The notes: generated by a model not told the origin, from the letters alone. DNA of 64,000 nucleotides from Thermotoga maritima MSB8 (GCF_000008545.1 NC_000853.1:1130465-1194464); one strand, 5' to 3'. Counted from the first letter of the stretch, positions 45,434-55,361 are shown. A program made the numbers and translations.

Positions 45434-45460
45434 TTACGGAGGAAGACTGGTGCTTTCCAC
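45434..45460 (-). CDS. candidate leader peptide upstream of mgtE (MESTSLPP)
   Basis: An eight-codon frame, GTG start at 45460 and TAA stop at 45434-45436, has a strong ribosome site (GGGAGGTGA, nine-base spacing). It encodes MESTSLPP, ending Pro-Pro-stop, and sits 25 bp before mgtE. The CCTCC of its Leu-Pro-Pro codons (45442-45438) can pair with the GGAGG of the mgtE ribosome site (45420-45416). Whether it is translated is not shown; the sequence layout resembles leader-peptide control as known for enterobacterial Mg2+ transporter genes. Confidence 0.45.
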   Translation of the reverse strand: MESTSLPP

Positions 45461-45498
45461 TTAGAAATCACCTCCCGAAAAAGCATCTGCGTAGAACT

Positions 45499-45507
45499 AT
45501 TCTAACA
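45499..45507 (-). promoter_or_regulatory. extended -10 promoter for mgtE
   Basis: On the minus strand this reads TGTTAGAAT, an extended -10 (TGnTAGAAT). The predicted transcript would start near 45492, giving a leader of about 84 nt containing the small reading frame. Confidence 0.5.
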
Positions 45508-45565
45508 TCACACCGGAAGAAACACCAGTACAGAAAGAAAAATTTTTCAACGAACACATTCCTTC

Positions 45566-45595
45566 TTCAACGTTAATTTCCGAAAAGAGTATAAT
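45566..45595 (+). promoter_or_regulatory. promoter of the UPF0173 hydrolase unit
   Basis: TTCAAC (45566-45571), an 18-bp spacer and TATAAT (45590-45595). The predicted start near 45602 excludes the ATG at 45601 and supports the ATG at 45616. Confidence 0.65.
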
Positions 45596-45615
45596 CTAAA
45601 ATGGGAGGTGGTAAC

Positions 45616-46296
45616 ATGAAAGTCACATTCTTAGGACACGCCGTGGTGCTGATAGAGGGAAAGAAAAACATCATCATCGATCCTTTCATTTCAGGGAATC
45701 CCGTCTGTCCCGTAAAGCTGGAGGGACTTCCAAAGATCGATTACATACTCGTGACACACGGACACGGTGATCATCTCGGTGATGCCGTGGAAATAGCGAA
45801 GAAAAACGATGCCACGGTGATATCCAACTACGAAATCTGCCATTATCTCGGAAAAAAGGGTGTGAAGACCCATGCCATGCACATCGGTGGAAGCTATCTC
45901 TTCGACTTCGGAAGGGTGAAGATGACACCTGCCGTTCATGGCTCCGGAATTCTCGATGGTGACAGTATGATCTACGGAGGGAATCCCAGTGGTTTTCTCA
46001 TCACAATTGAGGGAAAGAAGATATACCACGCAGGAGACACCGGTTTAACCAGGGAGATGGAACTTCTCGCTGAGGAGAACGTGGATGTTGCGTTTCTTCC
46101 GATCGGTGGAAATTTCGTCATGGACGTGGAGGACGCCGTGAGGGCGGCAGTGATGATAAAACCGAAGAAGGTTGTTCCCATGCACTACGGAACCTGGGAA
46201 CTCATCTTTGCGGATGTAGAGCTGTTCAAGAAAAAGGTCGAGGAAAAGGGTGTTGAATGTGTGATTCTTGAGCCGGGAGAATCATTAGAATTGTGA
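45616..46296 (+). CDS. UPF0173 metal-dependent hydrolase (metallo-beta-lactamase fold)
   Basis: This is a 226-residue metallo-beta-lactamase-fold protein. It has the metal motif [12 protein letters not shown] (about residues 51-62), [10 protein letters not shown] for the bridging Asp, and [10 protein letters not shown] near the end for the last His. The UPF0173 family is widespread and its substrate is unknown to me. ATG at 45616 follows GGGAGGTGG. The GGDEF gene follows after 12 bp. Confidence 0.92.
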   Translation: MKVTFLGHAVVLIEGKKNIIIDPFISGNPVCPVKLEGLPKIDYILVTHGHGDHLGDAVEIAKKNDATVISNYEICHYLGKKGVKTHAMHIGGSYLFDFGRVKMTPAVHGSGILDGDSMIYGGNPSGFLITIEGKKIYHAGDTGLTREMELLAEENVDVAFLPIGGNFVMDVEDAVRAAVMIKPKKVVPMHYGTWELIFADVELFKKKVEEKGVECVILEPGESLEL

Positions 46297-46308
46297 GGGG
46301 GAAATAGT

Positions 46309-47781
46309 TTGCAAGTTTTTTTCTACGTTGTCTCGTTCGGATTTCTTGTGTTTGCGCTTTATCTTTTCTGTCATGTGAGAAAGAAGATCGAGTATTACAG
46401 ACGGCTGGAAAAGAGCTTCGATACCATAGTTGATGGACTTTCAAAACTCGATCCGAATTCACCCGAAGAAGAGTTCTTTCAGAAAATTCTGAATATCGCG
46501 ATGGAAGTTGTTCCGGAAGCAGTAAAAGGGAGCGTCTCCAGGATCACACCATCGGGGGACTGGATCTTTGTTGCCTCGAGGGGACACATCGTAGATTTGC
46601 TTGGAAAGAGATTTCCATCCAGATACTTGTTCAGAGCTGGAAGAGATCCAGTAGAAGTGAATTTTCTCGATTATGACAGAGATCTTTTTCCAGACGACAT
46701 GTGGAAATTCTTTGAAAGGACTCTTCGGGGTACAAAAAAGAGCCTTGTTGTGGGTATTTTTTCTGGAGACGAATTCGTGGGAAACATCGCTCTCGACAGT
46801 CCGTACTCTGGTTTTTCAGAACTTTCAAAAAAGGTCTTGAAATCACTGGGAAACCTTGCGAGCACTTATCTTCTCATGAGGAAAACACTGGCAAACGAAC
46901 AGCAGCTTCAAAAGGTCATGAGCACTATATTCACTCTCTTGCTTCTCTTCAGAAAATCCATCTCCGTTGAAGAATTCCTCAAGGAAGCCCTGCAGAAGAT
47001 CGTTGAAGCGAGCAATGTCTTCACAGGCGGAATCGTATTCGAAGGGAACATTCCCGTGTTTCATACGGATCTGGAAGAGATACCGGAATTCGATTTTGAA
47101 GAATCAAAAGAAGAGGAAAAAATAGAAAAATTAGTAAAAGACGGTGTTCATTACATTGTCGTACATCTGGACTATAAAGATATGCCCTCTTACCATATGG
47201 TCTTTCTGTCAAACGAAGACATAGCACCCTCTTTCTTCAGTGTTCTCAATACGTTCGCGGAAGTAGTTTCTCTCTATCTGAGAGAGTACCATCTTCATCA
47301 AAAGTACCGTGAACTCGCACTGAAAGATCCTTTAACCGAAGCTTATTCAAGGCACTACTTCAACGAGTGGATATTCTCCCACATGGCGTGGCTCAGGCGA
47401 AATCAGAAGAAATCCGTTCTGGTGATCATGGATGTGGACGGTTTGAAAATGATAAACGACACTTACGGCCACCTCATGGGGGACAAAGCACTCGTCGAAT
47501 TCGTCAAAACCCTGAAGAGAACCGTTCGAGAGTCGGATCTTGTTTTCAGATACGGTGGTGACGAGTTCCTTCTGGTACTCGTCGATAGCACCAAAGATAA
47601 CGCTGCCAGTGTTTTGGAGAGGGTTGAAGAAAACCTTAAAGATGTAGACCTGCCCTTCAAAATCGAATTCTCCTTTGGTTATGAGGAGATAGATGGTTTC
47701 ATGCCGATAGAAAGAGCGCTCGCGAGAGCGGACGATCTTCTCTACAAAAACAAGTTCGAAAAGAGAGGTGGTTCAGAATGA
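46309..47781 (+). CDS. membrane-anchored diguanylate cyclase (GGDEF)
   Basis: This is a 490-residue protein with one N-terminal membrane helix (about 2-20), one or two GAF-like regions (about 35-320), and a GGDEF domain (about 335-490). The active site is RYGGDEFLLVL, and RESD five residues before it is the product-inhibition RxxD site, so it should make c-di-GMP and be feedback controlled. TTG start at 46309 follows GAGGGGG. Its stop overlaps the start of the oxidoreductase alpha gene by 4 bp, an odd pairing of signalling and metabolism. Confidence 0.92.
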   Translation: MQVFFYVVSFGFLVFALYLFCHVRKKIEYYRRLEKSFDTIVDGLSKLDPNSPEEEFFQKILNIAMEVVPEAVKGSVSRITPSGDWIFVASRGHIVDLLGKRFPSRYLFRAGRDPVEVNFLDYDRDLFPDDMWKFFERTLRGTKKSLVVGIFSGDEFVGNIALDSPYSGFSELSKKVLKSLGNLASTYLLMRKTLANEQQLQKVMSTIFTLLLLFRKSISVEEFLKEALQKIVEASNVFTGGIVFEGNIPVFHTDLEEIPEFDFEESKEEEKIEKLVKDGVHYIVVHLDYKDMPSYHMVFLSNEDIAPSFFSVLNTFAEVVSLYLREYHLHQKYRELALKDPLTEAYSRHYFNEWIFSHMAWLRRNQKKSVLVIMDVDGLKMINDTYGHLMGDKALVEFVKTLKRTVRESDLVFRYGGDEFLLVLVDSTKDNAASVLERVEENLKDVDLPFKIEFSFGYEEIDGFMPIERALARADDLLYKNKFEKRGGSE

Positions 47782-49454
47782 AAGACGTGAGCATCGTCCT
47801 GAGCGGAGAAGCGGGACAGGGAATACAAACGGTCGAGAACGTTCTGACACGGGTTTTAAAAGACTCCGGATTCCATGTGTTTGCCACCAAAGAGTACATG
47901 TCGAGAGTGAGAGGAGGAAACAACACCACGGAGATCCGGGTTTCATCGAGAAGGGTTCGTTCCTTCGTTGACAGAATAGACGTGCTCATACCCCTGGGAA
48001 AGGGGGCCACAGAAAGGCTGAAGAATCGTATCACGGAAAAAACACTGGTCATCGGAGAGGAAGAGTTCATCAAAGAATCACCCGGAGAAAAGATCGTGAT
48101 TCCATTCCTGAACATAGCAAAACAGATTGGAAAGAGCATATACGCGAATTCAGTTGCCATAGGTTTTCTCTCTGGACTGCTCGGCGCCGATGAATCCGCT
48201 CTGAAAGACCAGATCACCAGACAGTTCAGCAGTAAAGGTGAAGACATCGTGAACGACAACATCCGCGCTGCGCTGGAAGGATACAAGAAAGGTCAAGAAC
48301 TCTCTCAGAAAATCGAATTCGACGTTGAAAAGGATCCATCGATAAAGAATGAAGTTCTTCTGAATGGGGCGGAGGCTGTGGGACTTGGAGCGATCGCTGG
48401 AGGCTGTAATTTTGTCTCCTCCTATCCCATGTCTCCTTCCACCTCCGTGCTTGTTTTCCTTGCCCAGCACAAGAACGACTTCGGAATAGTGGTGGAGCAG
48501 GCAGAAGACGAAATCGCCGCCATGAACATGATCATCGGAGCGTGGTACGCCGGTGCGAGAGGTCTTGTCACCACATCGGGTGGAGGCTTTGCCCTCATGG
48601 AAGAGGCACTCAGTCTTGCAGGAATGATAGAATCGCCCGCTGTGATCCATCTGGCACAGAGACCTGGACCCGCTACCGGCCTTCCCACAAGAACGGAGCA
48701 GGGAGATCTGAACCTGGCTCTGTACGCCGGACACGGAGATTTTCCAAGGGTCATTTATGCTCCCGGAAACGTGGAAGAGGCTTTTTATCTGACGCAGAAA
48801 GCTTTCAACGTCGCCGACAAATATCAGGTGCCTGTCTTCGTCCTGACGGATCAGTACCTCGTTGACTCGTATTACAATCTTCCCGGTTTTGATCTGAACG
48901 AATTGAAAGTAGAAAAACACTTCATAAAAACAACCAGGGATTACATCAGATACGCCATCACCGAAGACGGTATCTCTCCAAGAGGAATTCCCGGATACGG
49001 TGAGGGTCTTGTGAGGGTCGACAGCGACGAGCACGACGAGTTCGGTCACATAACTGAAGACTTCAATACCCGTGTGAGGATGGTCAACAAGAGACTCAGA
49101 AAAGGGGAAACTCTGAAAAAAGAAATTGTGAAACCAAAACTGATCGGTGATGAAAACTACCGCGTTCTCCTGGTGGCATGGGGCTCCACTCTGGAGCCGA
49201 TAAAGGAAGCGATAGAAGGCCTTGACGGTGTGGCGCTCCTTCATTTCTCTCAGGTCTGGCCGATCGATGAGTCCGTCGCGACATACTTCGAAAAGGCCGA
49301 GAAAGTTGTGGCAGTGGAAGGAAACGCGACAGGGCAGTTCGCGAATCTGATCCGCCAGGTGACGGGTTTCCATATAAAGGACAGAATCCTAAAGTACAAC
49401 GGTCTTCAGTTCTCCGTCGAAGAGCTGAAAGAGAAAATAGCGGAGGTGTTGTGA
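47778..49454 (+). CDS. korA: 2-oxoacid:ferredoxin oxidoreductase, fused gamma-alpha subunit
   Basis: This is a 558-residue subunit. Residues about 1-180 form the gamma domain (LSGEAGQGIQTVENVLTRVL, SRVRGGNNTTEIRVS) and residues about 195-558 the alpha pyrimidine-binding domain (YPMSPSTSVLVFL, VEQAEDEIAAMNMIIGAWYA, TSGGGFALMEEALSLAG). Together with the beta subunit it converts a 2-oxoacid and CoA to acyl-CoA, CO2 and reduced ferredoxin. The 2-oxoglutarate versus other 2-oxoacid preference is not settled. It directly abuts the beta gene. Confidence 0.94.
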   Translation: MKDVSIVLSGEAGQGIQTVENVLTRVLKDSGFHVFATKEYMSRVRGGNNTTEIRVSSRRVRSFVDRIDVLIPLGKGATERLKNRITEKTLVIGEEEFIKESPGEKIVIPFLNIAKQIGKSIYANSVAIGFLSGLLGADESALKDQITRQFSSKGEDIVNDNIRAALEGYKKGQELSQKIEFDVEKDPSIKNEVLLNGAEAVGLGAIAGGCNFVSSYPMSPSTSVLVFLAQHKNDFGIVVEQAEDEIAAMNMIIGAWYAGARGLVTTSGGGFALMEEALSLAGMIESPAVIHLAQRPGPATGLPTRTEQGDLNLALYAGHGDFPRVIYAPGNVEEAFYLTQKAFNVADKYQVPVFVLTDQYLVDSYYNLPGFDLNELKVEKHFIKTTRDYIRYAITEDGISPRGIPGYGEGLVRVDSDEHDEFGHITEDFNTRVRMVNKRLRKGETLKKEIVKPKLIGDENYRVLLVAWGSTLEPIKEAIEGLDGVALLHFSQVWPIDESVATYFEKAEKVVAVEGNATGQFANLIRQVTGFHIKDRILKYNGLQFSVEELKEKIAEVL

Positions 49455-50303
49455 ATGAGGCTGGATGAATACATAAGCAGGGACATCGCCTGGTGTCCGG
49501 GGTGCGGAAACTTCGGAATAAGGACCGCTCTCATGAAGGCGCTGGAGGAACTGAACGTCGATCCACGACAGGTGGTCATAGTATCGGGTATAGGCCAGGC
49601 GGCGAAGATGCCCCAGTACGTTGGAGTTAACATGTTCAACGGACTTCACGGAAGGGCACTTCCCGTGGCAACGGCGATAAAGACGACGAATCCGAACCTT
49701 CTCGTGATCGCAGAGAGTGGAGATGGATGTATGTACGGTGAAGGTGGAAACCACTTCATACACACGATCAGAAGAAACCCGGATATCGTGAACATAGTCC
49801 ACGACAACCAGGTTTACGGTCTCACGAAGGGTCAGGCTTCTCCCACGAGTCTGAAAGGTTTCAAAACACCAGTGCAGGTGGACGGTGTGATTCTGGAACC
49901 GTTCAATCCTCTGGCTGTTGCCATAGCGCTCGATGCTTCCTTCGTTGCAAGAACTTTCATAGGAGACATAGAGTTCACAAAAGACATACTGAAGGAAGCG
50001 ATGAAACACAAGGGATACGCTTTGGTGGACATTCTTCAGCCCTGTGTCACCTTCAACAAGTTGAACACCTACGAATGGTACAGGGAAAACACGTACTATC
50101 TGAAAGACCACGACCCCACAGACAGAGAACTCGCCTTCAAAAGAGCCATTGAAACTGAAAAACTCCCGCTTGGAATATTCTACGTGAACAAGAACAAAGA
50201 GACCTTCGAGGAACTTGCAAGAAAAGGTGACAGGACACCTCTCTACGAGTACGAAGTGAATTTTGAAAAACTGAAGGAGCTGATCGAAAGCAAAAAGTCA
50301 TGA
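49455..50303 (+). CDS. korB: 2-oxoacid:ferredoxin oxidoreductase, beta subunit
   Basis: This is a 282-residue TPP-binding subunit. It has the cluster/TPP motif [17 protein letters not shown], the TPP-Mg motif [15 protein letters not shown] and [16 protein letters not shown] third Cys occurs near residue 197 (QPCVTF), as in enzymes with one 4Fe-4S cluster held by the beta subunit. No separate delta ferredoxin gene is adjacent, so this is a two-gene KorAB-type enzyme. ATG directly follows the alpha stop codon. Confidence 0.95.
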   Translation: MRLDEYISRDIAWCPGCGNFGIRTALMKALEELNVDPRQVVIVSGIGQAAKMPQYVGVNMFNGLHGRALPVATAIKTTNPNLLVIAESGDGCMYGEGGNHFIHTIRRNPDIVNIVHDNQVYGLTKGQASPTSLKGFKTPVQVDGVILEPFNPLAVAIALDASFVARTFIGDIEFTKDILKEAMKHKGYALVDILQPCVTFNKLNTYEWYRENTYYLKDHDPTDRELAFKRAIETEKLPLGIFYVNKNKETFEELARKGDRTPLYEYEVNFEKLKELIESKKS

Positions 50304-51424
50304 AACTCGCTGTTTACGTCCATGTTCCCTTTTGCAAGAGCAAGTGTGTGTACTGCGATTTTTACTCTGTTGTCTCTGAAAAATTTGACGAGTATTTCTC
50401 TCATCTCCTGAGAGAAATCGATCTCTACGAAGAAGTACTCAGCGAAAGCGAGATAAAAACCGTCTACTTCGGTGGAGGGACTCCTTCCGTTGTCCCTCCT
50501 TCTTTTTTGAAAATGGTTTTGGAAAAACTGGAGAGAGTCTCCAGAGGTTTCACACCAGATGAAATAACCATCGAGGTCAACCCGGAGTCTGTTGAAACAG
50601 AGAAACTGAAAATCTACAAACAAATCGGAATCAACAGAATCAGTCTCGGTGTTCAGGCCTGCGATGACACTGTGCTGAAGAACGCTGGAAGGCTCTACAA
50701 AGAAGAAACCCTCAAGAAAAAAGCGAAGATAGTTCTGGAACAGTTCGAAAACGTGAATTTCGATTTTATTCTTGGACTTCCTGGTGAGACCGACATCACA
50801 CTGAAGAAAGACTTCCGTTTCCTTGAAGAATTTCCCCCTCAGCACGTTTCGCTATATCTCCTCGAGGTAGACGAAAGAACAAGACTTTTCGATCTCATTC
50901 AGAAAGGTCTTGTAGAACTCCCCGAAGAAGACGATGTGGAAAGGAGGCACGACCTTTTCGTTGAATTTCTGAAAGAACGAGGATTTCTCAGATACGAGAT
51001 CTCGAACTTTGCCAAACCAGGGAAGAAATCTCTTCACAACCTCTTCTACTGGAGAAATGAAAACTATCTGGGACTCGGTGTTTCCGCAGGTGGGCACATC
51101 GGAAGGTTTCGATACGTGAACGCCTCTGATCTTAAAGAGTACGAGGAAAAAATCACCAAAGGAGAATTACCTTACGAATACGTGCACGAAAACACAGAAG
51201 AAGAGGAAGCGCTGGAGACAGTCTTCATGGGTTTGAGGATAAAGGAAGGAGTAGAGTTAAACCGGGTGAAAATTCTCCTTCCCCTGCTAGAAAAGTTACA
51301 GAAAAAGTACCCTTGTTATCTGAAGGTGAAAAATGGTAAAATTTTTTTAAGCGAGGATGGTATGAATTTCTCAAAGAAGATACTCTCTGATCTCATCGAA
51401 TGGTACAGGGAGGGCGGGAGATGA
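50300..51424 (+). CDS. hemW: radical SAM coproporphyrinogen-oxidase-like protein HemW
   Basis: This is a 374-residue radical SAM protein with the cluster motif [12 protein letters not shown] (Cys12, Cys16, Cys19), then [13 protein letters not shown], the HemW/HemN segments [13 protein letters not shown] and [11 protein letters not shown], and [18 protein letters not shown]. It is named for HemN similarity, but HemW proteins are heme chaperones and not proven oxidases. It overlaps korB by 4 bp and the next gene by 4 bp. Confidence 0.92.
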   Translation: MKLAVYVHVPFCKSKCVYCDFYSVVSEKFDEYFSHLLREIDLYEEVLSESEIKTVYFGGGTPSVVPPSFLKMVLEKLERVSRGFTPDEITIEVNPESVETEKLKIYKQIGINRISLGVQACDDTVLKNAGRLYKEETLKKKAKIVLEQFENVNFDFILGLPGETDITLKKDFRFLEEFPPQHVSLYLLEVDERTRLFDLIQKGLVELPEEDDVERRHDLFVEFLKERGFLRYEISNFAKPGKKSLHNLFYWRNENYLGLGVSAGGHIGRFRYVNASDLKEYEEKITKGELPYEYVHENTEEEEALETVFMGLRIKEGVELNRVKILLPLLEKLQKKYPCYLKVKNGKIFLSEDGMNFSKKILSDLIEWYREGGR

Positions 51425-51993
51425 CACACATAGTTCACAAAGGACTCGATTTCTTTGTAAAACCACAGAAGGTTTCACTCAACCTGAACATGAAAATTGG
51501 AAGCTTGAAAGTTCATCCCGAAGATTTGAAACTCCTGATGAAAAAGGTGCCGGTTTTTATGATGAGTTACTACGACAACAAGGCTTTCATGGAAAGGGAA
51601 CTCGAGATCTCATCGGCGGATTTTCCAAACGGCGTGGTCTTTTTTTCTTATTATGAACCGGTACCCGCAGAGCTCAACTGGGACGTGGACAAAAAACTCA
51701 TCTCTCAGCTCACAAAGTACTTCCATCTCTACGATTTGGTTCACTCTATAAATTCTCTCATAGACGAAACAGAAGGTTCTTCACTGCACATCGGTGTTTA
51801 TGAGGAGTGGCTTGACAGAATAATGGTGAAAGTTCCAAGCGAAAACACGGAAGAGCTCAGAAACATGCTTTCCAGATTCTCTCTTCTCTACACGACAAAG
51901 ATCCTGTGGAAAATCTTCCGTGGAAACTTCGAGGAACTGAAGAAGAGAACACACGAGATAGCCTACAAACTCTACGAAGTGGCTGGGTTCTGA
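51421..51993 (+). CDS. hypothetical protein coupled to hemW
   Basis: I do not recognise this protein. It has 190 residues, with no signal peptide or membrane segment. It has segments such as LKLLMKKVPVFMMSYYDNKA and a charged helical C-terminus (FEELKKRTHEIAYKLYEVAG). The ATG at 51421 overlaps the hemW stop (ATGA) with GGGAGGGCGGGAG just upstream, so it is translated with hemW. A Thermotogales-restricted family is likely. Function cannot be given. Confidence 0.75.
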   Translation: MTHIVHKGLDFFVKPQKVSLNLNMKIGSLKVHPEDLKLLMKKVPVFMMSYYDNKAFMERELEISSADFPNGVVFFSYYEPVPAELNWDVDKKLISQLTKYFHLYDLVHSINSLIDETEGSSLHIGVYEEWLDRIMVKVPSENTEELRNMLSRFSLLYTTKILWKIFRGNFEELKKRTHEIAYKLYEVAGF

Positions 51994-52087
51994 ATTTTCT
52001 TCATCACCCTCCCCTGAGGAGTCTGTCCTTTTCAGATTTCCTTTCATTAATCATGTCTATATTCTGGTTTACAGAAATATTTTTTAA

Positions 52088-52116
52088 TTGACACCATCTT
52101 ATAATCAACGTAGAAT
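52088..52116 (+). promoter_or_regulatory. promoter of glgP
   Basis: TTGACA (52088-52093), a 17-bp spacer and TAGAAT (52111-52116). The transcript should start near 52123. A short CCTCT-CTG-AGAGG hairpin (52131-52143) reaches the edge of the ribosome site AGAGGAGGAG. Confidence 0.85.
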
Positions 52117-52153
52117 ACTTCTGAAAGAAACCTCTCTGAGAGGAGGAGAAATT

Positions 52154-54621
52154 GTGCTGGAGAAACTTCCCGAGAACCTGAAAGAGCTCGAGAGCCTTGC
52201 CTACAACCTCTGGTGGAGCTGGTCCAGACCTGCTCAGAGACTCTGGAGAATGATCGATTCAGAAAAGTGGGAGGAACACAGAAATCCCGTCAAAATACTG
52301 AGAGAAGTCTCAAAGGAAAGACTGGAAGAACTATCGAAAGACGAGGACTTCATCGCTCTCTACGAACTGACGCTCGAGAGATTCACAGACTACATGGAAA
52401 GGGAAGACACCTGGTTCAACGTGAACTATCCCGAATGGGACGAAAAGATAGTTTACATGTGTATGGAATACGGACTGACGAAAGCACTTCCGATCTACTC
52501 TGGAGGACTCGGTATCCTTGCCGGAGACCACCTCAAATCAGCCAGTGATCTTGGCCTTCCTCTCATAGCCGTAGGTCTTCTTTACAAACACGGGTATTTC
52601 ACTCAACAGATAGACAGTGACGGAAGACAGATCGAGATCTTTCCAGAATACGACATCGAAGAACTCCCGATGAAACCTCTCAGGGATGAAGACGGAAACC
52701 AGGTGATCGTAGAAGTACCCATAGACAACGATACTGTAAAAGCGCGTGTGTTCGAGGTACAGGTCGGAAGGGTGAAACTGTATCTTCTCGACACTGACTT
52801 CGAGGAAAACGAGGATAGATTCAGAAAGATCTGCGACTATCTCTACAATCCCGAGCCTGATGTGAGAGTTTCCCAGGAAATTCTGCTCGGCATTGGTGGA
52901 ATGAAACTCCTGAAGACTCTCAAGATAAAACCTGGAGTCATCCACCTGAACGAAGTCATCCCGCTTTTTCATCCCTCGAAAGGATAAAGAGCTACATGGA
53001 AGAAGGATATTCCTTCACCGAGGCCCTTGAGATCGTCAGACAGACCACAGTTTTCACGACACACACCCCCGTCCCCGCAGGTCACGACAGGTTCCCGTTC
53101 GATTTCGTGGAAAAGAAGCTGACAAAGTTCTTCGAAGGATTCGAATCCAAAGAACTGCTTATGAACCTTGGAAAAGACGAAGACGGAAATTTCAACATGA
53201 CGTATCTTGCTTTGAGAACCTCCTCCTTTATAAACGGAGTGAGCAAACTTCACGCTGACGTATCGAGAAGGATGTTCAAAAATGTCTGGAAGGGAGTTCC
53301 GGTGGAGGAGATCCCCATTGAAGGCATCACGAATGGTGTCCACATGGGAACCTGGATCAACCGCGAGATGAGAAAACTGTTCGACAGGTACCTCGGTAGA
53401 GTCTGGAGGGAACACACTGACCTCGAAGGAATATGGTACGGAGTTGACAGAATACCCGATGAAGAACTCTGGGAAGCGCATCTGAACGCAAAGAAACGAT
53501 TCATAGATTACATAAGAGAATCCATCAAAAGGAGAAACGAAAGGCTTGGAATCAACGAACCACTGCCGGAGATCAGTGAAAACGTGCTCATCATAGGTTT
53601 TGCCAGAAGGTTCGCAACTTACAAGAGAGCCGTCCTGCTCTTCAGCGATCTGGAAAGACTCAAGAGAATTGTCAATAATTCCGAGAGGCCGGTTTACATT
53701 GTGTACGCTGGAAAGGCCCACCCGAGAGACGAAGGTGGAAAGGAGTTTCTCAGAAGGATCTACGAAGTTTCACAGATGCCCGATTTCAAGAACAAAATCA
53801 TCGTACTCGAAAACTATGACATCGGAATGGCTCGACTCATGGTGTCGGGTGTTGACGTGTGGTTGAACAATCCAAGGAGGCCCATGGAGGCAAGCGGGAC
53901 AAGTGGTATGAAAGCTGCAGCGAACGGTGTTCTGAACGCGAGTGTATACGATGGCTGGTGGGTTGAGGGATACAACGGCAGAAACGGATGGGTGATAGGT
54001 GATGAAAGCGTGCTTCCAGAAACAGAAGCGGATGATCCAAAGGATGCCGAGGCTCTGTATGAGCTTCTCGAAAACGAAATAATCCCCACCTACTACGAAA
54101 ACAGAGAAAAGTGGATCTTCATGATGAAAGAAAGCATAAAGAGCGTGGCTCCAAAATTCAGCACCACCCGCATGCTCAAAGAGTACACGGAGAAATTCTA
54201 CATAAAGGGACTTGTGAACAGGGAATGGCTGGAGAGAAGAGAAAACGTCGAAAAAATCGGAGCCTGGAAAGAAAGAATCCTCAAGAACTGGGAGAATGTT
54301 TCCATAGAGCGCATTGTTCTTGAAGATTCGAAGAGCGTAGAAGTAACTGTAAAACTGGGCGATCTCACACCGAACGACGTGATAGTCGAACTTGTGGCTG
54401 GAAGAGGAGAGGGAATGGAAGATCTCGAAGTGTGGAAAGTGATACACATCAGAAGGTACAGGAAAGAGAACGATCTATTCGTTTACACTTACACCAATGG
54501 TGTTCTTGGTCATCTTGGATCTCCCGGATGGTTCTACGCGGTGAGAGTCATACCGTACCATCCCAGGCTTCCCATCAAGTTCCTGCCCGAAGTACCGGTT
54601 GTCTGGAAGAAGGTTCTCTGA
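52154..54621 (+). pseudogene. glgP: alpha-glucan (glycogen) phosphorylase, single-base frameshift
   Basis: The gene encodes about 822 residues of an archaeal/bacterial-type alpha-glucan phosphorylase, which releases glucose-1-phosphate from glycogen or maltodextrin. GTG at 52154 follows AGAGGAGGAG. The first frame ends HLNEVIPLFHPSKG at 52987. The second frame, read from before 52996, gives HPAFSSLERIKSYM and continues to 54621 with the PLP-lysine segment ASGTSGMKAAANG intact. Restoring one G after 52955 gives the family motif NEGHPAF, so a single deletion in a GG pair explains the break. It may be a real mutation or a sequencing error. Confidence 0.9.
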
Positions 54622-54622
54622 C

Positions 54623-54646
54623 GGGGGGCTCTGCCCCTCTTTTTTC
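54623..54646 (+). terminator. terminator after glgP
   Basis: The stem GGGGC with GCCCC (loop TCT) is preceded by two extra G and followed by TCTTTTTT. Confidence 0.85.
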
Positions 54647-54647
54647 T

Positions 54648-55361
54648 TTAGAGCGGAAATTTGGAAAGCCCACCATCCACAACAATGGTTTGTCCAGTTA
54701 GATAAGAGGCCTTTTCGGAACAGAGAAATGCCACAACACTGGCTATCTCTTCGGGTTTTGCCATCCTTCTCATGGGGATCTGAGATTCCACCTGTTTTTT
54801 CTTTTCTTCACTGAGAAGCTCTTTCACCCTCTCTGTCTCCGTCCAGCCCGGTGCCACACAGTTCACTGTGATACCGTACGGTGCCACCTCAAAAGAGAGT
54901 GTCTTTAGAAATCCGGTGAGGGCCATCCTCGCAGAATTGGATGTGTAGAGATTTTCTATCGGTGAGATCACGGAGAAAGAAGTGATGGCTACGATCCTTC
55001 CCCAGCCCTTTTCTTTCATCGCTGGAAGATAGTTTCTCACAATTTTGATCATGTTCAAAAAGAGGCTGTCGATCGCTTCTTTGAAATCTTCATTCGTAAG
55101 TTCATCGAAGAATCCCGCTTTTGGTCCTCCTGCGTTCAGAACGAGGATGTCCACCTCTTTCACCTTTTCGAACAGTAGATCCAGATCCTTCCTGAGATCG
55201 CAGACGACGTATCTGTGGCCGCTTCTCTTCAAAAGTTCTTCATTTCTCGCACAGATGGTAACTTCCGCTCCTTCCTGGCTCAAAACATCCGCTACAGCTC
55301 TTCCAATACCCCTGCTCGCCGCAAGAACGAGTACTCCCTTATCCCTGATGCCCAGTTCCAA
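54648..55361 (-). CDS. short-chain dehydrogenase/reductase family protein, atypical
   Basis: This is a 237-residue Rossmann-fold SDR related to 3-oxoacyl-ACP reductase-like proteins. The cofactor motif is AASRGIGRA instead of TGxxxGIG. NAG is present (LNAGGPKAG). The catalytic YxxxK is not met: the segment reads [15 protein letters not shown], where alignment places Arg for Lys and shifts the Tyr. The C-terminal [14 protein letters not shown] and [12 protein letters not shown] are normal. It is therefore probably not a standard reductase. TTG start at 55361 (GGGGGAGGAG upstream) overlaps the HD-GYP gene by 23 bp. Confidence 0.88.
   Translation of the reverse strand: MELGIRDKGVLVLAASRGIGRAVADVLSQEGAEVTICARNEELLKRSGHRYVVCDLRKDLDLLFEKVKEVDILVLNAGGPKAGFFDELTNEDFKEAIDSLFLNMIKIVRNYLPAMKEKGWGRIVAITSFSVISPIENLYTSNSARMALTGFLKTLSFEVAPYGITVNCVAPGWTETERVKELLSEEKKKQVESQIPMRRMAKPEEIASVVAFLCSEKASYLTGQTIVVDGGLSKFPL

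Noticed and set aside
45409-45600. M-box (ykoK) Mg2+ riboswitch before mgtE
   Set aside because: I looked for its conserved core and three-helix layout and found neither; the leader is too short.
48150-49373. 407-codon open frame antisense to korA
   Set aside because: Shadow of the 2-oxoacid oxidoreductase alpha gene, Cys/His-rich, without ribosome site.
52088-52105. TTGACA followed by TATAAT only 6 bp later
   Set aside because: The spacing is impossible for a sigma-A promoter; the TAGAAT at 52111 gives the right 17 bp.
52088-52153. Upstream ATG start for glgP
   Set aside because: The ATG at 52088 lies in the -35 box of the glgP promoter; the GTG at 52154 has a strong ribosome site.
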